A stretch of 64,000 nucleotides of DNA from Cacajao melanocephalus (Eukaryota > Chordata > Mammalia > Primates > Pitheciidae): assembly GCA_963573385.1 (NCBI GenBank), contig CAUYLG010048369.1, positions 1-64,000 of the forward strand, read 5' to 3'. Shown piece by piece: positions 48,540-62,041 of this stretch; the stretch's first letter is position 1, and each line of letters begins with the position of its first letter. The notes beneath the pieces are model-generated. The model saw only the letters and a program-made list of their open reading frames with translations, was not told the origin of the DNA and ran no database searches. The translations under genes were made by a program, and so were the position numbers.

Positions 48540-48866
48540 ACACTGGGTAGTTTATAAACAAAAGAGCATTAATTGGCTAATGGTTCTGCAGGCTGGTGAG
48601 GGCCCAGGAAACTTAAATTGTGGGAGAAGGCGAAGGACGAGCAAACACCTTCAGAAAGTGGCAGGAAAAAAGAAGGTGAGGGAAAAAGCCAAACACATTT
48701 AAACCATCAGATTTCATGAGAACTTCCTCACTGTCATGAGAACACCATGAGGAAAACCACCCTCACGATCCAATTACTTCCTGCCAGGTCCCTCTCGCAA
48801 TATATGAAGATACATGTTACAATTTGAGATGAAATTTGGGTGGAGAAATAGAGCAAAAACACATTA

Positions 48867-49020
48867 CTTCTACTCCTCCTTTGCCTCTGCCATGATTGGA
48901 AGGTTCCTGCAGCCTCCAGCAAAGAAGAAGCTGCTGTGCTTCCCGTACAGCTGGAAATCTGTGAGCCAATTAAACCTCTTTTGTTTATACATCATGCAGT
49001 CTCAGGTATTAATAGAAATG
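48867..49020 (+). mobile_element. MST-type LTR 3' fragment in the opposite orientation
   Basis: Right after the minus-strand LTR, a plus-strand MST 3' part begins: 'ctactcctcctttgcctctg', 'ccatgattggaaggttcctg', 'gtgagccaattaaacctctt', 'tgcagtctcaggta'. The expected LTR end, 'cagactaatacaa', reappears at 49625-49636 after the solo LTR, so the fragment is itself split. Confidence 0.8.
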
Positions 49021-49024
49021 CAAT

Positions 49025-49617
49025 TGAGGGACTGGTTAAGGGGCTTCCTGGGTTGACTGGGGTCATTGAGTGCAGGAATTCTCCGATTTTCGTGCCTATG
49101 AGTGACTAGGGCTCTTTGTTACTATTTTCCTGCCTCTGGCTCTTGGAGATGGGGGCTCTGTGACTCAGGGTTATAAACAGTAGCCAACCCAGTAAGGGAG
49201 TCAAAGATCAATCAATCCAGAGGAAGTTTGAAATAACCTGTCTCATTGGACGAGAATATGAATGGCGAGGGAATAATTCAAGGGTAAAAACTCCAGCTGC
49301 CCTAGCCTGGGCTGGAATCCTCACTGGATCCCCTTCCATGATAGCATGGGAGTTGTCCTTTCACTCTGCCTAATAAACTGCACTATCACACACTCTTTAG
49401 GTCCAGGAGTTCTCTTTAAGCTGTAAAACTCATGGTGCCTCCAGGGTCCCTTTCCCCATTCTTTGGGGTTAGAAAAGTCAAGAGCCAAAGTTCTGGCTGT
49501 AGCTACCCCACTGCTGTGGTGGCCTAGTGGTTAGGACTCCTGGTTTTCACCCAGATGGCCCTGCTTCAACTCCTGCTTTGGGAAACAGGAAATCCGGCTG
49601 CAGTTAATCCAGTTACA
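49025..49617 (+). mobile_element. Solo LTR (593 bp) of class I ERV type, inserted into the MST fragment
   Basis: The insert runs from TG ('tgagggactggttaagg') to CA ('aatccagttaca') with a 4-bp direct flank 'caat' at 49021-49024 and 49618-49621. That is the TSD length usual for gammaretrovirus-like ERVs. A TATA-like 'ttataaac' lies at 49171 and AATAAA at 49372-49377, giving U3, R and U5 in this orientation. The family is not recognised. U5 contains a tRNA-Glu-like module. Confidence 0.7.
49513..49584 (+). pseudogene. tRNA-Glu(UUC)-like pseudogene inside U5 of the solo LTR
   Basis: The 72 bases align to tRNA-Glu without gaps. The D-arm region reads 'ggtggcctagtggttaggac', matching the internal A-box. 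The anticodon stem-loop is 'cctgg', loop 'ttttcac', 'ccaga', with anticodon TTC and four of five stem pairs. The 3' end 'gggaa' falls exactly at position 72. The T-arm stem and acceptor stem no longer pair, and the B-box is altered ('cttcaactcc' for the usual ggttcgattcc), so a working tRNA is not expected. It may come from capture of a tRNA primer or a tRNA insertion in an ancestor of the LTR. Confidence 0.7.
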
Positions 49618-49621
49618 CAAT

Positions 49622-49640
49622 AACAGACTAATACAACACC
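49622..49640 (+). mobile_element. Terminal bases of the plus-strand MST LTR fragment
   Basis: 'aacagactaatacaac' matches the end of MST/THE1 LTRs and resumes directly after the 4-bp duplication flanking the solo LTR. Confidence 0.65.
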
Positions 49641-50049
49641 CTTTTCCCTTTTAAGATTGAGGTCCCCAGATTCTCTTTTGGAAAAAGCATGCACCACAAT
49701 TTTTCTTGTAGATCCATGGTCTTTCCCAGGTGTGTCCTTAACCTTGGCACATAAATCTTCTAAATAATGAGACTCACCATGGTCACTTATTTTGATTTAA
49801 AGAACGAATGTTTTTCATCTTAGCATCCTTCAGTTTATTTTTTTTCCTTAAAGATAGTGGTTTTAGTATTCTTTTGAACTATTTGCCTACTTATACGGAT
49901 AAAATATTTTGCTATTTTTTAAATATTATTTTACTTTTGCCTTTTTTACAGGAAGACTTTGAGTACATCTGAAATTGAATTTTATATGATATGAGGTAAA
50001 AAATAGTAATTGTTCTTAACTTCAATGGGAATTTGACACATTATTATTT
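49641..50049. other. Unassigned sequence
   Basis: No gene or clear repeat. Confidence 0.4.
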
Positions 50050-50425
50050 ATTAAAAAAGAGCATCCTTTACTACACTGCAGTGTCATCTGCTATCTGTGC
50101 TAGGAAGCAGTTGATAAACATTTTATTATCTTACTGAATTCTCTATACTGTTCTATTTCTTAATATACATGTGTGCCTGTCAATTTCATATCATTTTAAT
50201 TAAAATTGCTTTACAAAAGATCTACCTGTGTAGCAGTATAAATTTTTGAGATTTTTAATATTTTCTTTCTATTTAGTGCTCCTCCTCCTTCTTTAAAACT
50301 GCCTTGGCAATTCTTGGTTGTTGGCATTAATATATAGTTTTTGTAAGGAGCTTGTAAAAAAAATTACTACAATTTACGTTGAGATGTCATTGAATGCTTT
50401 TCATCCTTGTTAAATATTTTTCATG
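50050..50425 (-). mobile_element. Old L1M/HAL1 ORF2 fragment, minus orientation
   Basis: Reverse RT-region order: 'ctctatactgttctatttct', 'ttttaattaaaattgcttta', 'taaaactgccttggcaattc', 'gagatgtcattgaatg'. Strongly diverged. Confidence 0.55.
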
Positions 50426-51514
50426 ATACTGTATCCTTCTTAGCTTACAAGTATTGCACATAGGAGTTGAACACTGTGTTATAGTGACCTGTTGCTCTTT
50501 CAATAGAGGATCCATTGTTCCAGATGCTGAAAGCGCTTTTAGCCTTTTTCAAAATTGCCTTACTTTCAGATTGCTGCCTTGTTCAAAATCACATGTCTTT
50601 CCTCAGTGTAGACTGCATACAATGGCTATTTGCTCTTGGGTGTAAAGATCTGGTCCTTTTTATTCTATTTGTGTCTCCTCTGAATGACCGTTTTAGCTTG
50701 AGAGCTCCCTATGAGGATATTTATGGCCAAAATCGGGCCTTCATTGTGTATCAACTTTGCTTTCTTTCCTTTTTTCCATGATCATTGATTCTGGGGAGAG
50801 TCCCTAACAAACATGTATGGTAGAATATCCATCTCAAAGGCTTCTTTATGAAGAACTTCTCTTCTACAGAAATACAAAAAGTAGTCCAAGGCAGTTGATA
50901 ATAAAATGAAGTTTTGCTGCTGAATCACCCTCTACATAGCTGACACTGAGAACATAATTACTGGTGTTAACCAGAGAATAGAATTACGCTGGCAAACAGT
51001 GGTGGTACTGTTGCTACAACAGTAACCACTGGTGATTTGCAGTGCTTTAATAGTTAACAGGAATGGATTACAGATTATAACATATTGGTAATTACAGAAT
51101 ATGGCAGTTACAATTGTAATAGAATTGTGTGGCTCTTGCTAAGATCCAGACATTCCAGATAAAGATAACAAAAAGCTAAGAGATATCAACTTTCAAAAGA
51201 AAGTTAAGTGTAAACACCAGAATGCTTCCTGGGTCGTACCCAAAGTGGCCTTCAACTCCTGCAGCAGGAATATAGGGAATTCTGAGTACTAGGATAAGAA
51301 CTCAATATTCAGATTATCTGTGCTCCAAAGATGGTTACGTTCCCAACAAAACTACATCTGCTATTTTAAGGTCAACACTGTTTGGGTTGATGTTCTTTAA
51401 AATCCTGAATGTGAAGATTTTTTTTCTAAAAGCTCTCAGCCCATAGAAATAACTCGATCTTTTCTATTATAAAGATGTTCCTTTTTGGCAAATAGGTTTA
51501 AAATTTTCAAAAAA
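50426..51514. other. Unassigned sequence
   Basis: Overlapping open frames of 63 and 88 codons (50454-50645, 50515-50781) show no domain. No repeat is recognised. Confidence 0.4.
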
Positions 51515-51625
51515 TTTGAGATGAGATATTAGGTTGTCCAGGATGAACTCAAACTCCTGAGCTCAAGCAATCCTCTTGCCTCAGCCTCCCAGACAGCTGG
51601 GACTACAGCATGCACACCAGTGGGT
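51515..51625 (-). mobile_element. Alu-monomer (FLAM/AluJ-like) fragment, minus orientation
   Basis: 'aactcaaactcctgagctca', 'agcaatcctcttgcctcagc', 'ctcccagacagctgggacta' is the reversed Alu left-arm order. Only about 110 bp is present. Confidence 0.8.
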
Positions 51626-51749
51626 CTATAAATAAGATTAAACTTTAGCATAATTAGAGTTACATTTCTATATAGCCCAAGGAGGACATATTGAACCTTA
51701 AAAGGGACAATACAAGACTCAGCCAAAATGTATTGAAGCCACTAGGAAA

Positions 51750-52570
51750 CTATATGTAGATTCGGATTCTGAGGATCCTTCATTAAGTAGGAAAGAATGA
51801 AAGTTTAGATAAGAGAGAATTTATAATTATTGAGGCATTTTTGTAAGACACATTATTCGACGCCCTGGCAAAAATTCAAGGAGGTAAAGCACACTGGCTA
51901 CAGGATAATCGCAGAAATATGAAAAAAAGTAAAATTTTATATATAAGGTGGATGAAATATTATTAATGCCATAACAGAGGGTACATCAAGTACACATAAA
52001 GTATGTGCTGGCGATAGAGGCACAGATATCACTAAAATGTTCAGTATTGATTTTTCTCTCTAGTACAAGCCTGATCTTCGAAGAGGCAGTTCCGTAACTG
52101 GTATCACTGAAAATAAAGGACATAAAGGACTCTCCACAATAAGAAATTGCGGCAATTCTTAACTGTCAGAAGATGGGTGGATATAATTATCAAAAGGTCA
52201 TAAAGAGCAAACGGCGGGAGTTTGGGGACCTTGACCCACAGAGAGTCATGGAGATACTTAACATAGTATTCCTGGAGGTTGCATAGCAGGGCACACAGCA
52301 AGGGTACTGCTCAAATTGTGTCACCTAAAAAAAAAAAAAAAAAAAAAGCAAAGATGAATTAACGGGATGCTAAGGATAGTCACCCAGTTTTTGGATCTCA
52401 GCCCAGACTCATTAAGTGAATAAGAGAGCAAGCTAAGTCAAGTGTACATGAAAATCATTTATATAGCCATTCTCCAAAGGGACTGTTATTTACCTGATAA
52501 CGGCACATTGGGGAAAGAAGAAAAACCTGATATTGGAGGAGGAATTAATTCCTAGAGTCCAAAGTCATTA
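51750..52570 (+). mobile_element. Possible ERVL-like internal (gag-side) fragment
   Basis: Blocks such as 'aaaggacataaaggactctc', 'cacaataagaaattgcggca', 'ggggaccttgacccacagag', 'agagcaagctaagtcaagtg' and 'tgataacggcacattgggga' look like decayed ERVL internal DNA. A 21-base A run sits in the middle (52327-52347). No open frame survives; the match is from memory and tentative. Confidence 0.35.
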
Positions 52571-54128
52571 TGAAACACAAGTGTATGTGTTCTACTTTAA
52601 AAGCACTTTAAGTATACAGTTCTTTTAGGAGTTCAGATGGAGGGATAAGAACTGAAGTGAAATTCCCTGGTTGTTTTCAATTTTCTAACTTGACCAGTGT
52701 CACTACTATGCTATCAAAAGTTCTGTTTTAATTATAAGACTTGGAGATTACTAATGTACAACTAATTTCATATTTGTTTATACATTATAAATAAAAGCCA
52801 AAATTCATACCGTATTGTTTACTTGTCATGGCTTACTTAATCGCAAAATTTTATTTAATATTCTTTCAAAATATTGTTTTCCTAAAAAGGCTAAAGATTT
52901 GGGGATAATAATTAGAATCATGACTTTAATGAATTAATTTTAGTGTAACTAATCTTTTAGGAGGTTAGTCACTATTTGGAAAGAAACAAAATCAAAGCAG
53001 ATCCAGTTTCTTACATAGGAACTAGAGTTAAAGAAAGACACTGTATATTATAATTAAAATGTTGCCCGTAGGTGAGCCTTCCATATGACATTTTCTGAAT
53101 GTTCAAAGAGATAAACTCAATTTCCCAGGGAAAATTAATTTGTTTGACCCGACCTAGCATCAATAAAAAATCAACTGACCACCAATTCTTTTTTATCAAT
53201 ATCCATCTTGAGAAAGAAGTCAGATATTATCATCTATTTTAACTGGGACATAGACTATGAACTCATGAGGAAGAAATTTATGCTACTATTTTTTCTCAAT
53301 AGCACTAAATAAATTAGAATATTTTTCTCATGAAAAAGTGTCAAATTAAGAAGGATCAATTAAGTCAATTCATTTGAGAGTTAGTTCGAAGAAACTGTTT
53401 TCCAGCATTCTTAATTATTTCAGCTAACCAACTGTATGTCCAAGACATTGCCAGACAGTAGAAATTGAAACAAAACAAAACAAAACTATATCTTCCCTGA
53501 ATCAGAATCAGAGTAAAATATATTCTTGTTTCTTACTAAATAAATTTAGCATATACCAATGTCCTTTGTTATGCTTAAAAAACTCCGGGCCCACAAAGAT
53601 CTTTTGAATTTCAGAGTAGAATCATGATTAATATATTTATCTGATTTTAGTCTTTAGAAATCTTGGAAATCACTTCTGCCAATATGGAGGAGATGGTAAA
53701 ATATAATTTATCCTCATGACAATTACTGGTGAAACCAGTAATTTGACTTGAGATAAACTTAATAGGCAGGCACAAACCTCAAACATAGGACCAATCTAAA
53801 ATTTAACATTAGAAGTTAATTAGCTTAGCAAATTAAAGAGAAAATACAATGTGTATGCATACAAATGGTGCAACTTTATTAACTTTTAGAATATGATTTA
53901 TCTGAAGTAAATGTAAGCATATTCTCAGAGTGGGAATCAGCTAGCTTTAACAAATCTAGACAGCTGGAATACAGATATTATTTTACATAGTTATTACCAT
54001 GGATGTAAATGTTCACCATAACACTAAAATACAGAGGGTATATTCTCTAGCTTTAGGATTACCAGAAAGTTTTAAACTTTCTTCTATATTCATCATTTTT
54101 TTATTCTTTAAAAACACTTTAAGCAGCA
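52571..54128. other. Unassigned AT-rich sequence
   Basis: Holds only a short (AAAAC)n run near 53468-53487. No gene or transposon is recognised. Confidence 0.45.
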
Positions 54129-54164
54129 GGTGCCTATAATTGTTCTGGTGCCTATAATTGTTCT
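54129..54164. repeat. 18-bp exact tandem duplication
   Basis: 'ggtgcctataattgttct' occurs twice in tandem (54129-54146 and 54147-54164). Confidence 0.95.
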
Positions 54165-57100
54165 AAGTCAAAACAAACTTTCAAAGTTAACTGGAGAGAT
54201 AAAGATTATTAGAAATCTGTAGTAACGTGACTGTACCTTTCATGCTTTATTAATTATAATTGACCAAAGAGGAAAAAAGGAGAACATTTGCAGTAACTCC
54301 AAAATATTTTTAAACATAGGATTAAAATAAATTATTTCCAGTATAGCCTCATCGTTTGTCTGTAACACATCTCATCAAAATTATTCTGAAATCAAGTTTA
54401 GATCTTCAACTATTATTTTTTTATTCATGTAATTTTTCTGATTGTGCATCACTATTATAAAGAGAAGAACAGACATGCTATTCAGAAATACCAGAGCAGT
54501 ACATGCACAGTTGAACCTTCTGTGGCCTCTGCCTATTTGGCAAATTCCAGCTGCCTTTTTGGTATAGTTTCATTTTGTAATCACAAAACATAGAACAGGT
54601 CACAGTTCTGTTGGCAACTTATTCATGTATGTGTGCATAGATGTATTTCTGTGAACGCAGACACTTTTAAATATATTTTATTTAGACAATTATTTCTATG
54701 AAATAACGCTGACAAAATTTCTTACCAACTACATAGTAAATTTTTCTTCTGTATGTTCCCTGTGATGAAAATTAACTTCTCAACTCTAATGATGAGCAGC
54801 AATTAAGAAAACAAACATGACTAGATGAACATGTTGCAAATGGAGTATTTAACTATTGAAAATCATGTATTGTTTTATGAGTTAATCTACTGCTAGGTGT
54901 TACTGTGTGGCCAAAAAAAAAAAAAAAAAAAAAAAATCCCTGCCAGTGGATTTACTTTATCTCAATTAAAGAAAGTGGGAATTAATAGCCAAGGAGCAGG
55001 TTGGATGAAAAATTACTAAGAACAGACATCAAGGGTAGGGGGAATTCTTGCTAGACTGACCAAACAAGGCTTTTGCTGAGATCAAGCTAGGGTGATTAGA
55101 TATTAAGAGTGGATGGATTCTCCCTAAACTTATTTAGCAGGCTTCTTGCTAAAGGTGAATTCTGCAAGAATTAACAAGAAGTACAAGTTTGAGGTCTAGT
55201 TGAGAAAAGAGCTTACAAAAGCCTTACTAAAATTTGATCAAGGAGAGAATTGTCTTCAATACTCTTTGTCTGGAAGGATGACAAAATTTGAATACAATCA
55301 ACCCCTATTTTTAGCAAATTTGAAAGAAAAGCAAGTTTGTCAATGCTATTAATGTTATCAAAATATTACAGAAAGTGAAATGGTAAAACATCAGATGTCT
55401 TTAATTTAAAGCTAATATTGTGTCAAAAAACCTTTGCTAACACTCTTCCCACTGGATATTCTATTGGAACACTGAACAGTTGGATTCGTGGAGACAGAGC
55501 AAATAAAAGGTATAATACTTGAAATGAAAATAAACAATCTTCTATAGTTCACAAAGTAGATATTCGCCGCATCATAAAAATTCTACAGTTTATCTTACCT
55601 AATAAGGTTGTTTGGCGCATTCCAAAATATTTGATTAGTTCACCACAAGCATGAAAGGAATGTTATTTGCCTTCTTAACATTGTGATTGAAGATGACTCA
55701 CATAAGCTGCATATCAACTGAGACTTTTCAGAAATAATCATTTGCTTAAATATTATCATGGAATTAACTATAAAAATAGAAGAATTTTATCTATAGTAGC
55801 TTTTTATTATATTTACATTAAAATAATTGAAAATATAAATGTTCATAAGACATACTGTCCTATAATGTTTGGGAAATAATTTTGTTTTCTAAAATGTCTA
55901 TCAGTGAACATATAAATAACAAGGAAAATTGTTCCCTCAAGAATTTCAGTGAATATGCATGTTGATTAATATTAAACTCTATACCAGTTCACTACTGGTT
56001 TCACCTTTAACATAGCCATTAAAAATGACCTGATCTACCATTTTTTTGGTATGCATTCAAAGCACAGTCCCGAGATTTACATAAATTGAGCTATTTGCCT
56101 AATGTGCCCTAAGTGTGATGTAAGTAATTAACAGGTTAAGGTCAAACATCACATTATGTGCTTGACAGCAAGTCTCTGCTGAAAAGAATAAAATTTAGAA
56201 GCTTAAACATGTGTGGAATTGAAAAGATAAGAGTGTTTCCCTGCAGATATACCTTTCATGATGAACAAAAATACTTGAATAAACTGCTAGAAATACATAC
56301 CTATAGCTTTAAGCAAGTAGTCCCAAGCTGTCTTCATTTAGATACATCGGAAAGATGCCAGGTAAAATAAATTATCACTTTAAAATAATAAATATAGACA
56401 GGATATACACTTTCTACTTGTTTTGAGTACATACATGAATGCCCATCCACATCCAAATGCATGATTATGTAAATATGTATCTATACACATTTGTATGTGT
56501 CTCTGTGTGTGTGTATAAGCAAAGCTTATGTCGAAGAGCTTAATGTAAGTATACATTGACTACATCTCTGTTTCCTTCTCCTTCCCAATGTTTTAAGTTT
56601 TCTAGAAGTGGTGGCTGCATCCTTAAAGACTCAACAATCTTTCACCTATTACAGTAGGAAACATTCCAATGCCACTCTGTACTTACAATAGGTGAACTTG
56701 TTATCTGACTCACCCCTTCTAAGACAAACGCTGGTTTGCAAAAAATGATATGATCACAATAAATGTCTAAGAAAGAAATAATAAAAAATAGTTCAAGCCT
56801 AACTAAAGAAAAGAGAAATATACCACATGGGATGACTGGCAGATCAAAGACATGAAAAGAACACGGAATAGCCACAGACAATGCTTTGATTATATAATCG
56901 TATCTTCTGGAATGTTTAACTTCCCTGTAGAGAATAAACCAAGCTCCTATGAGACCCATATTCATAAGAGACTTGAGCACCTGAGTCAATTTTGCCTAGC
57001 ATTAGAAGATACGAAGTATTAATGTAGCTACGCCAATGGATATTTATAGCCATGCATTAAAAATACATGTGTGTACCTGTAATGATCTGGCACCAATCTA

Positions 57101-58129
57101 GTAGCTAAGTAACAGAGATACAAGGGTTTTAAAAAAAAAAGTCAAAATGAGTTCCAGAAACTAAGAAAAAAAGACATTGTGAAAGGTTAAATTCCCTGAA
57201 AACAATTGAGAACCAAAGAGAGGCCAGTGTGATTAGAGGCTGTGCAGTTGAGACTTAACTGGTGTGATGACTTCAGCATAAATATGTTTCAGTGACATCA
57301 AGCTTTTCTTGTTGTGGAAGGGAAGAAGTTGGGCAGCTATGAACAGAGTGAGCATCATATAAAGGCCATAAGAAAAGTAAAAATTATAGCATATATGTGA
57401 TAATATATTGTAAATAGAAATATTGAGAATGAGTGGTTTACACGATTTGACTATTTTCTCAACTATGTTATGTATTTTGATTCAATATAAAATACACTGT
57501 AAATATCAATTTATTGTATATAAGATTTTATTTGTTAAAACATGGAGAATTATATGAAAAGATGAGAAACAAATTGACATAACAGCAAACTATAATTGTG
57601 AGAGTAGAAAAAAGAATAAATTTCTTTTACACAATCTGTTTTTGTTTTGTTAAGTAAATAGTAATTATGGGTTGACAATAATTTTAATAAATCTGTGTGT
57701 CTCAATGCACAATTATATGTGTCAAAAATATAATTTTAAATATATGCATCTGGTCTTGTGAGATAGAAGAAAATGAAGCAGAAAACAGAACTGAGATTTA
57801 AATGTGCCATTTAACTTACTTAAATTTCTACCTTTAATTGAAACCAAAGTTTTAGAAAAATAGTTTAAAAGAATAATAAATATTTGTTGACTATTAGAAA
57901 CTAACATATTACAGAAATCACTATGTCCAAGTTTATTGGAAAGTAAATTATCATTGATTTTATCTGGGATTTTAGTTAACTGTCTAAGAGGTATTGATTG
58001 AGCGTTAATTCTGCATAACAAATACATGTGTATATGTCAGTTTAATACACTAAAATATTGTCTGACACTCTGCAAATCTACTGTCTATAATAAAATAGAA
58101 TCTTCTCTGCAGAACAAGGACATTCTCTC
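54165..58129. other. Long unassigned stretch
   Basis: No coding gene or nameable repeat. A 24-base A run lies at 54913-54936. The stretch of about 54960-55260 may be an old LTR (a run like 'tgctgagatcaagctagggt'), but I cannot name it. The longest frames, 115 codons at 56642-56989 and 101 codons at 57722-58027, both on the minus strand, show no domain. Confidence 0.4.
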
Positions 58130-58370
58130 ATTTTTTCTCACTGAGACTTTCCAAACAACATCCATCTTTCTGCTTTCCTTCTCTACGTAACCTTTTCTAA
58201 GCCATTTTTCTACACTGTAAAAAGTGATTATTCTTTAAATACTCAGCTGATCAAAATGCTGCCTTGCACAAAATTCAAATGGCTTATCATTAGTTACAGT
58301 GTAAAATCTATTCTCCTATGAGCAGGCTATAAATTCAAGTGGCAAAATGTTTTGTCATGTCCCATCATTT
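58130..58370 (+). mobile_element. Possible L2 fragment
   Basis: 'gctgatcaaaatgctgcctt' followed by 'ttcaaatggcttatcatta' and 'gtgtaaaatctattctcct' follows the L2 order (clinical to 'ggcttcccat... aaaatcc'). Short and diverged. Confidence 0.35.
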
Positions 58371-58463
58371 CATTTTAACACCTGGAAAAATATAAATACA
58401 GACATACACAAATATATTTATGTACATACCTATGCATTGATCTTATGATTGGTGTTCTTTCTT

Positions 58464-58646
58464 GATGGCACCATGCAAGTAATATTATCCTACATTTCTT
58501 ACAGTAAGTAATTTGTAGTAAATTGGTTTATTAACAAATATGTATGTAAGGGAGTTGGGTTTACTATGGAATTAATTATCATTATGCTTTGAGGAAGTTT
58601 GAGTAAATTATAGGAGAGTTTTAGTGATATTCTAAGATACAAAAAT
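58464..58646. repeat. Direct repeat, copy 1
   Basis: 183 bp, closely similar to 59464-59645 in the same orientation. Shared words include 'aagtaatattatcctaca', 'tttgtagtaaattgg', 'tatgtaagggagttgggtt', 'ttatgctttgaggaagtttg' and 'atattctaagatacaaaaat'. No known family is recognised. Confidence 0.95.
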
Positions 58647-59463
58647 GCACGTGCATATATATGTATATATCCTTATTTTCACTTCTCTTGCATTGCAAAT
58701 GCATGAATTATTTAAAAAGTCCCCCTCCCATCTCCTATGAACCTTTTTATTCCTGTCCATTCCATAGGTTTTTTTGAACACTTCTTATATTTTTAGCCCT
58801 CTAATTTGACAGATATATCGTTTAAATATTACTTCTATATAAAATTTGTTTCTTATGTTCCTTTGCACAGCTGTACAGATACATATGAGATGCTACTACA
58901 ATTATTTTATTGTTTTAAATTTCAACATACTATAAAATTCCAGTGGGAGAGATTCTTAGTCTTATTTGAAATACTGATATTAAGCAAGCTTTATAAAGTT
59001 TAGGTTTTTTGAAATCAGTGCAAATAAAAGCCAAATTATAAATAGATCTCAGGTTTTCAATGCTAATCAAAGAAATAAATATTTAAAGAACTTCATCAAG
59101 AAACATTGTGCCTTCTTATTAAAGTCAATGTAAAAATGAAGTATCCCAAAAATTGTTTTTAAAATAAATAGTATAAGTCTTATTATTTTCATTGTAATCA
59201 TAAGTTCCAGTGGTTGCCTAAACATTGAATAGAGAACTACAAAAGTTTAATACAAACCAAATAGATCATATCTGAGATTTTTCAAATTGCTTTCAAAATT
59301 AAATAAAATTGCCTCTCGAGAGGTTGGATTGCTATTCATTTTCCCTTTTTATTGAAAAATAAATTATGATGTTTTTCTGTAAATCATGGCACTGCATGTG
59401 ATTGATTTATTACATTTTCTATTCAGCTAAATAAAAACTAAATAGTTATCACTAGTCTGTAGT
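58647..59463. other. Unassigned spacer between the direct repeats
   Basis: AT-rich, with no gene. The 65-codon frame at 58806-59003 has no domain. Confidence 0.4.
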
Positions 59464-59645
59464 GATGGTACCATGAAAGTAATATTATCCTACAGTTCTT
59501 ACAGTAAATAAATTATTTGTAGTAAATTGGATTATTAACAAATTTGTATGTAAGGGAGTTGGGTTATATGGAATGAATTATTATGCTTTGAGGAAGTTTG
59601 ACTAAATTATAAGAGAGTTTTAGTAATATTCTAAGATACAAAAAT
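59464..59645. repeat. Direct repeat, copy 2
   Basis: Second copy, exactly 1000 bp downstream start to start. It differs by small indels, such as 'taaataaattattt' for 'taagtaattt', and by scattered substitutions. Confidence 0.95.
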
Positions 59646-61352
<1,707 letters not shown>

Positions 61353-61691
61353 ACTAATTGAAAACAGTTTTAGCCCTTAGTGTCTGTATAATTATATAGA
61401 AGACATAAAACAGACCACAATAAAATAACATACAATCTGATCAGTGAATGAGAGATTACAAATATTTTGTGTCATTCTGTCTTGGGTAAGGAAACCAGAA
61501 ATATTTTACAGGATGAAAAGAAATACAAATTAAGCTTTGAATTGAGTCTAGAATTTCAAGCGTTAGACAGAAGGAAGAGGCAAATAATCAGAATGGAAAA
61601 CAGAGCATTACCGATATTTCTGTAAAAGTAGCTTAGAGTTGGGTGAGGCCTTGCATTTCAGACCAACACTTGGCCTGTGTTTAATAAGCAA

Positions 61692-62041
61692 ACAAGAACT
61701 AGTGACTCTTGCGACCGGGTGTGGTGGCTTACGCCTGTAATCCCAACACTTTGGGTTTTGGGAGGCTAAGGCAGGCAGATCACCTGAGATTAGGAGTTCG
61801 AGACCAGCTGGGCCAATGTGGTGAAACCCCATCTCTACTGAAAATATGAAAATTAGCCGAGTGTGGTGGCGCACGTTTATAATTCCAGCTACTCGGGAAG
61901 CTGAGGCAGGAGAATAGCTTGAACTTGGGAAATAGGGGGGTTCAGTGAGCCAAGATCATACCACTACACTTCAGCCCAAGCAACAGAGCAAGACTCGATC
62001 TCAAAAAATAATAATAATAATAACAAATACAAGCTAGTGAC
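61692..62041 (+). mobile_element. AluS element with imperfect TSD
   Basis: 'ccgggtgtggtggcttacgc' through 'caagactcgatctc' and an (ATA)n-rich tail. Target duplications 'acaagaactagtgac' (61692-61706) and 'acaagctagtgac' (62029-62041) differ by a 2-bp indel. A small duplication, 'tttgggttttggg', lies in the left arm. The minus frame at 61608-61874 is Alu-derived. Confidence 0.93.

Larger units (their letters stand above)
46489..48866 (-). mobile_element. MST-type LTR (5' LTR of the MaLR remnant), split by an L1
   Basis: The LTR begins 'tgtattagcctattcctgca' at 46489, is cut at 46527, and resumes at 48529 with 'tgacactgggtagtttataa', 'catcagatttcatgagaac', 'gatccaattacttcctgcc' and 'gatgaaatttgggtggagaa', ending near 48866. 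Together the pieces make one LTR of ordinary length in the same orientation as the adjoining internal region. Confidence 0.85.

Noticed and set aside
49513..49584. Working tRNA-Glu gene
   Set aside because: The acceptor and T-arm stems do not pair and the B-box is altered, so I call it a pseudogene.
56642..56989. 115-codon minus-strand frame as a small gene
   Set aside because: No homologous domain, no start context or exon signals, and composition like the flanks. A conservation test would be needed to revive it.
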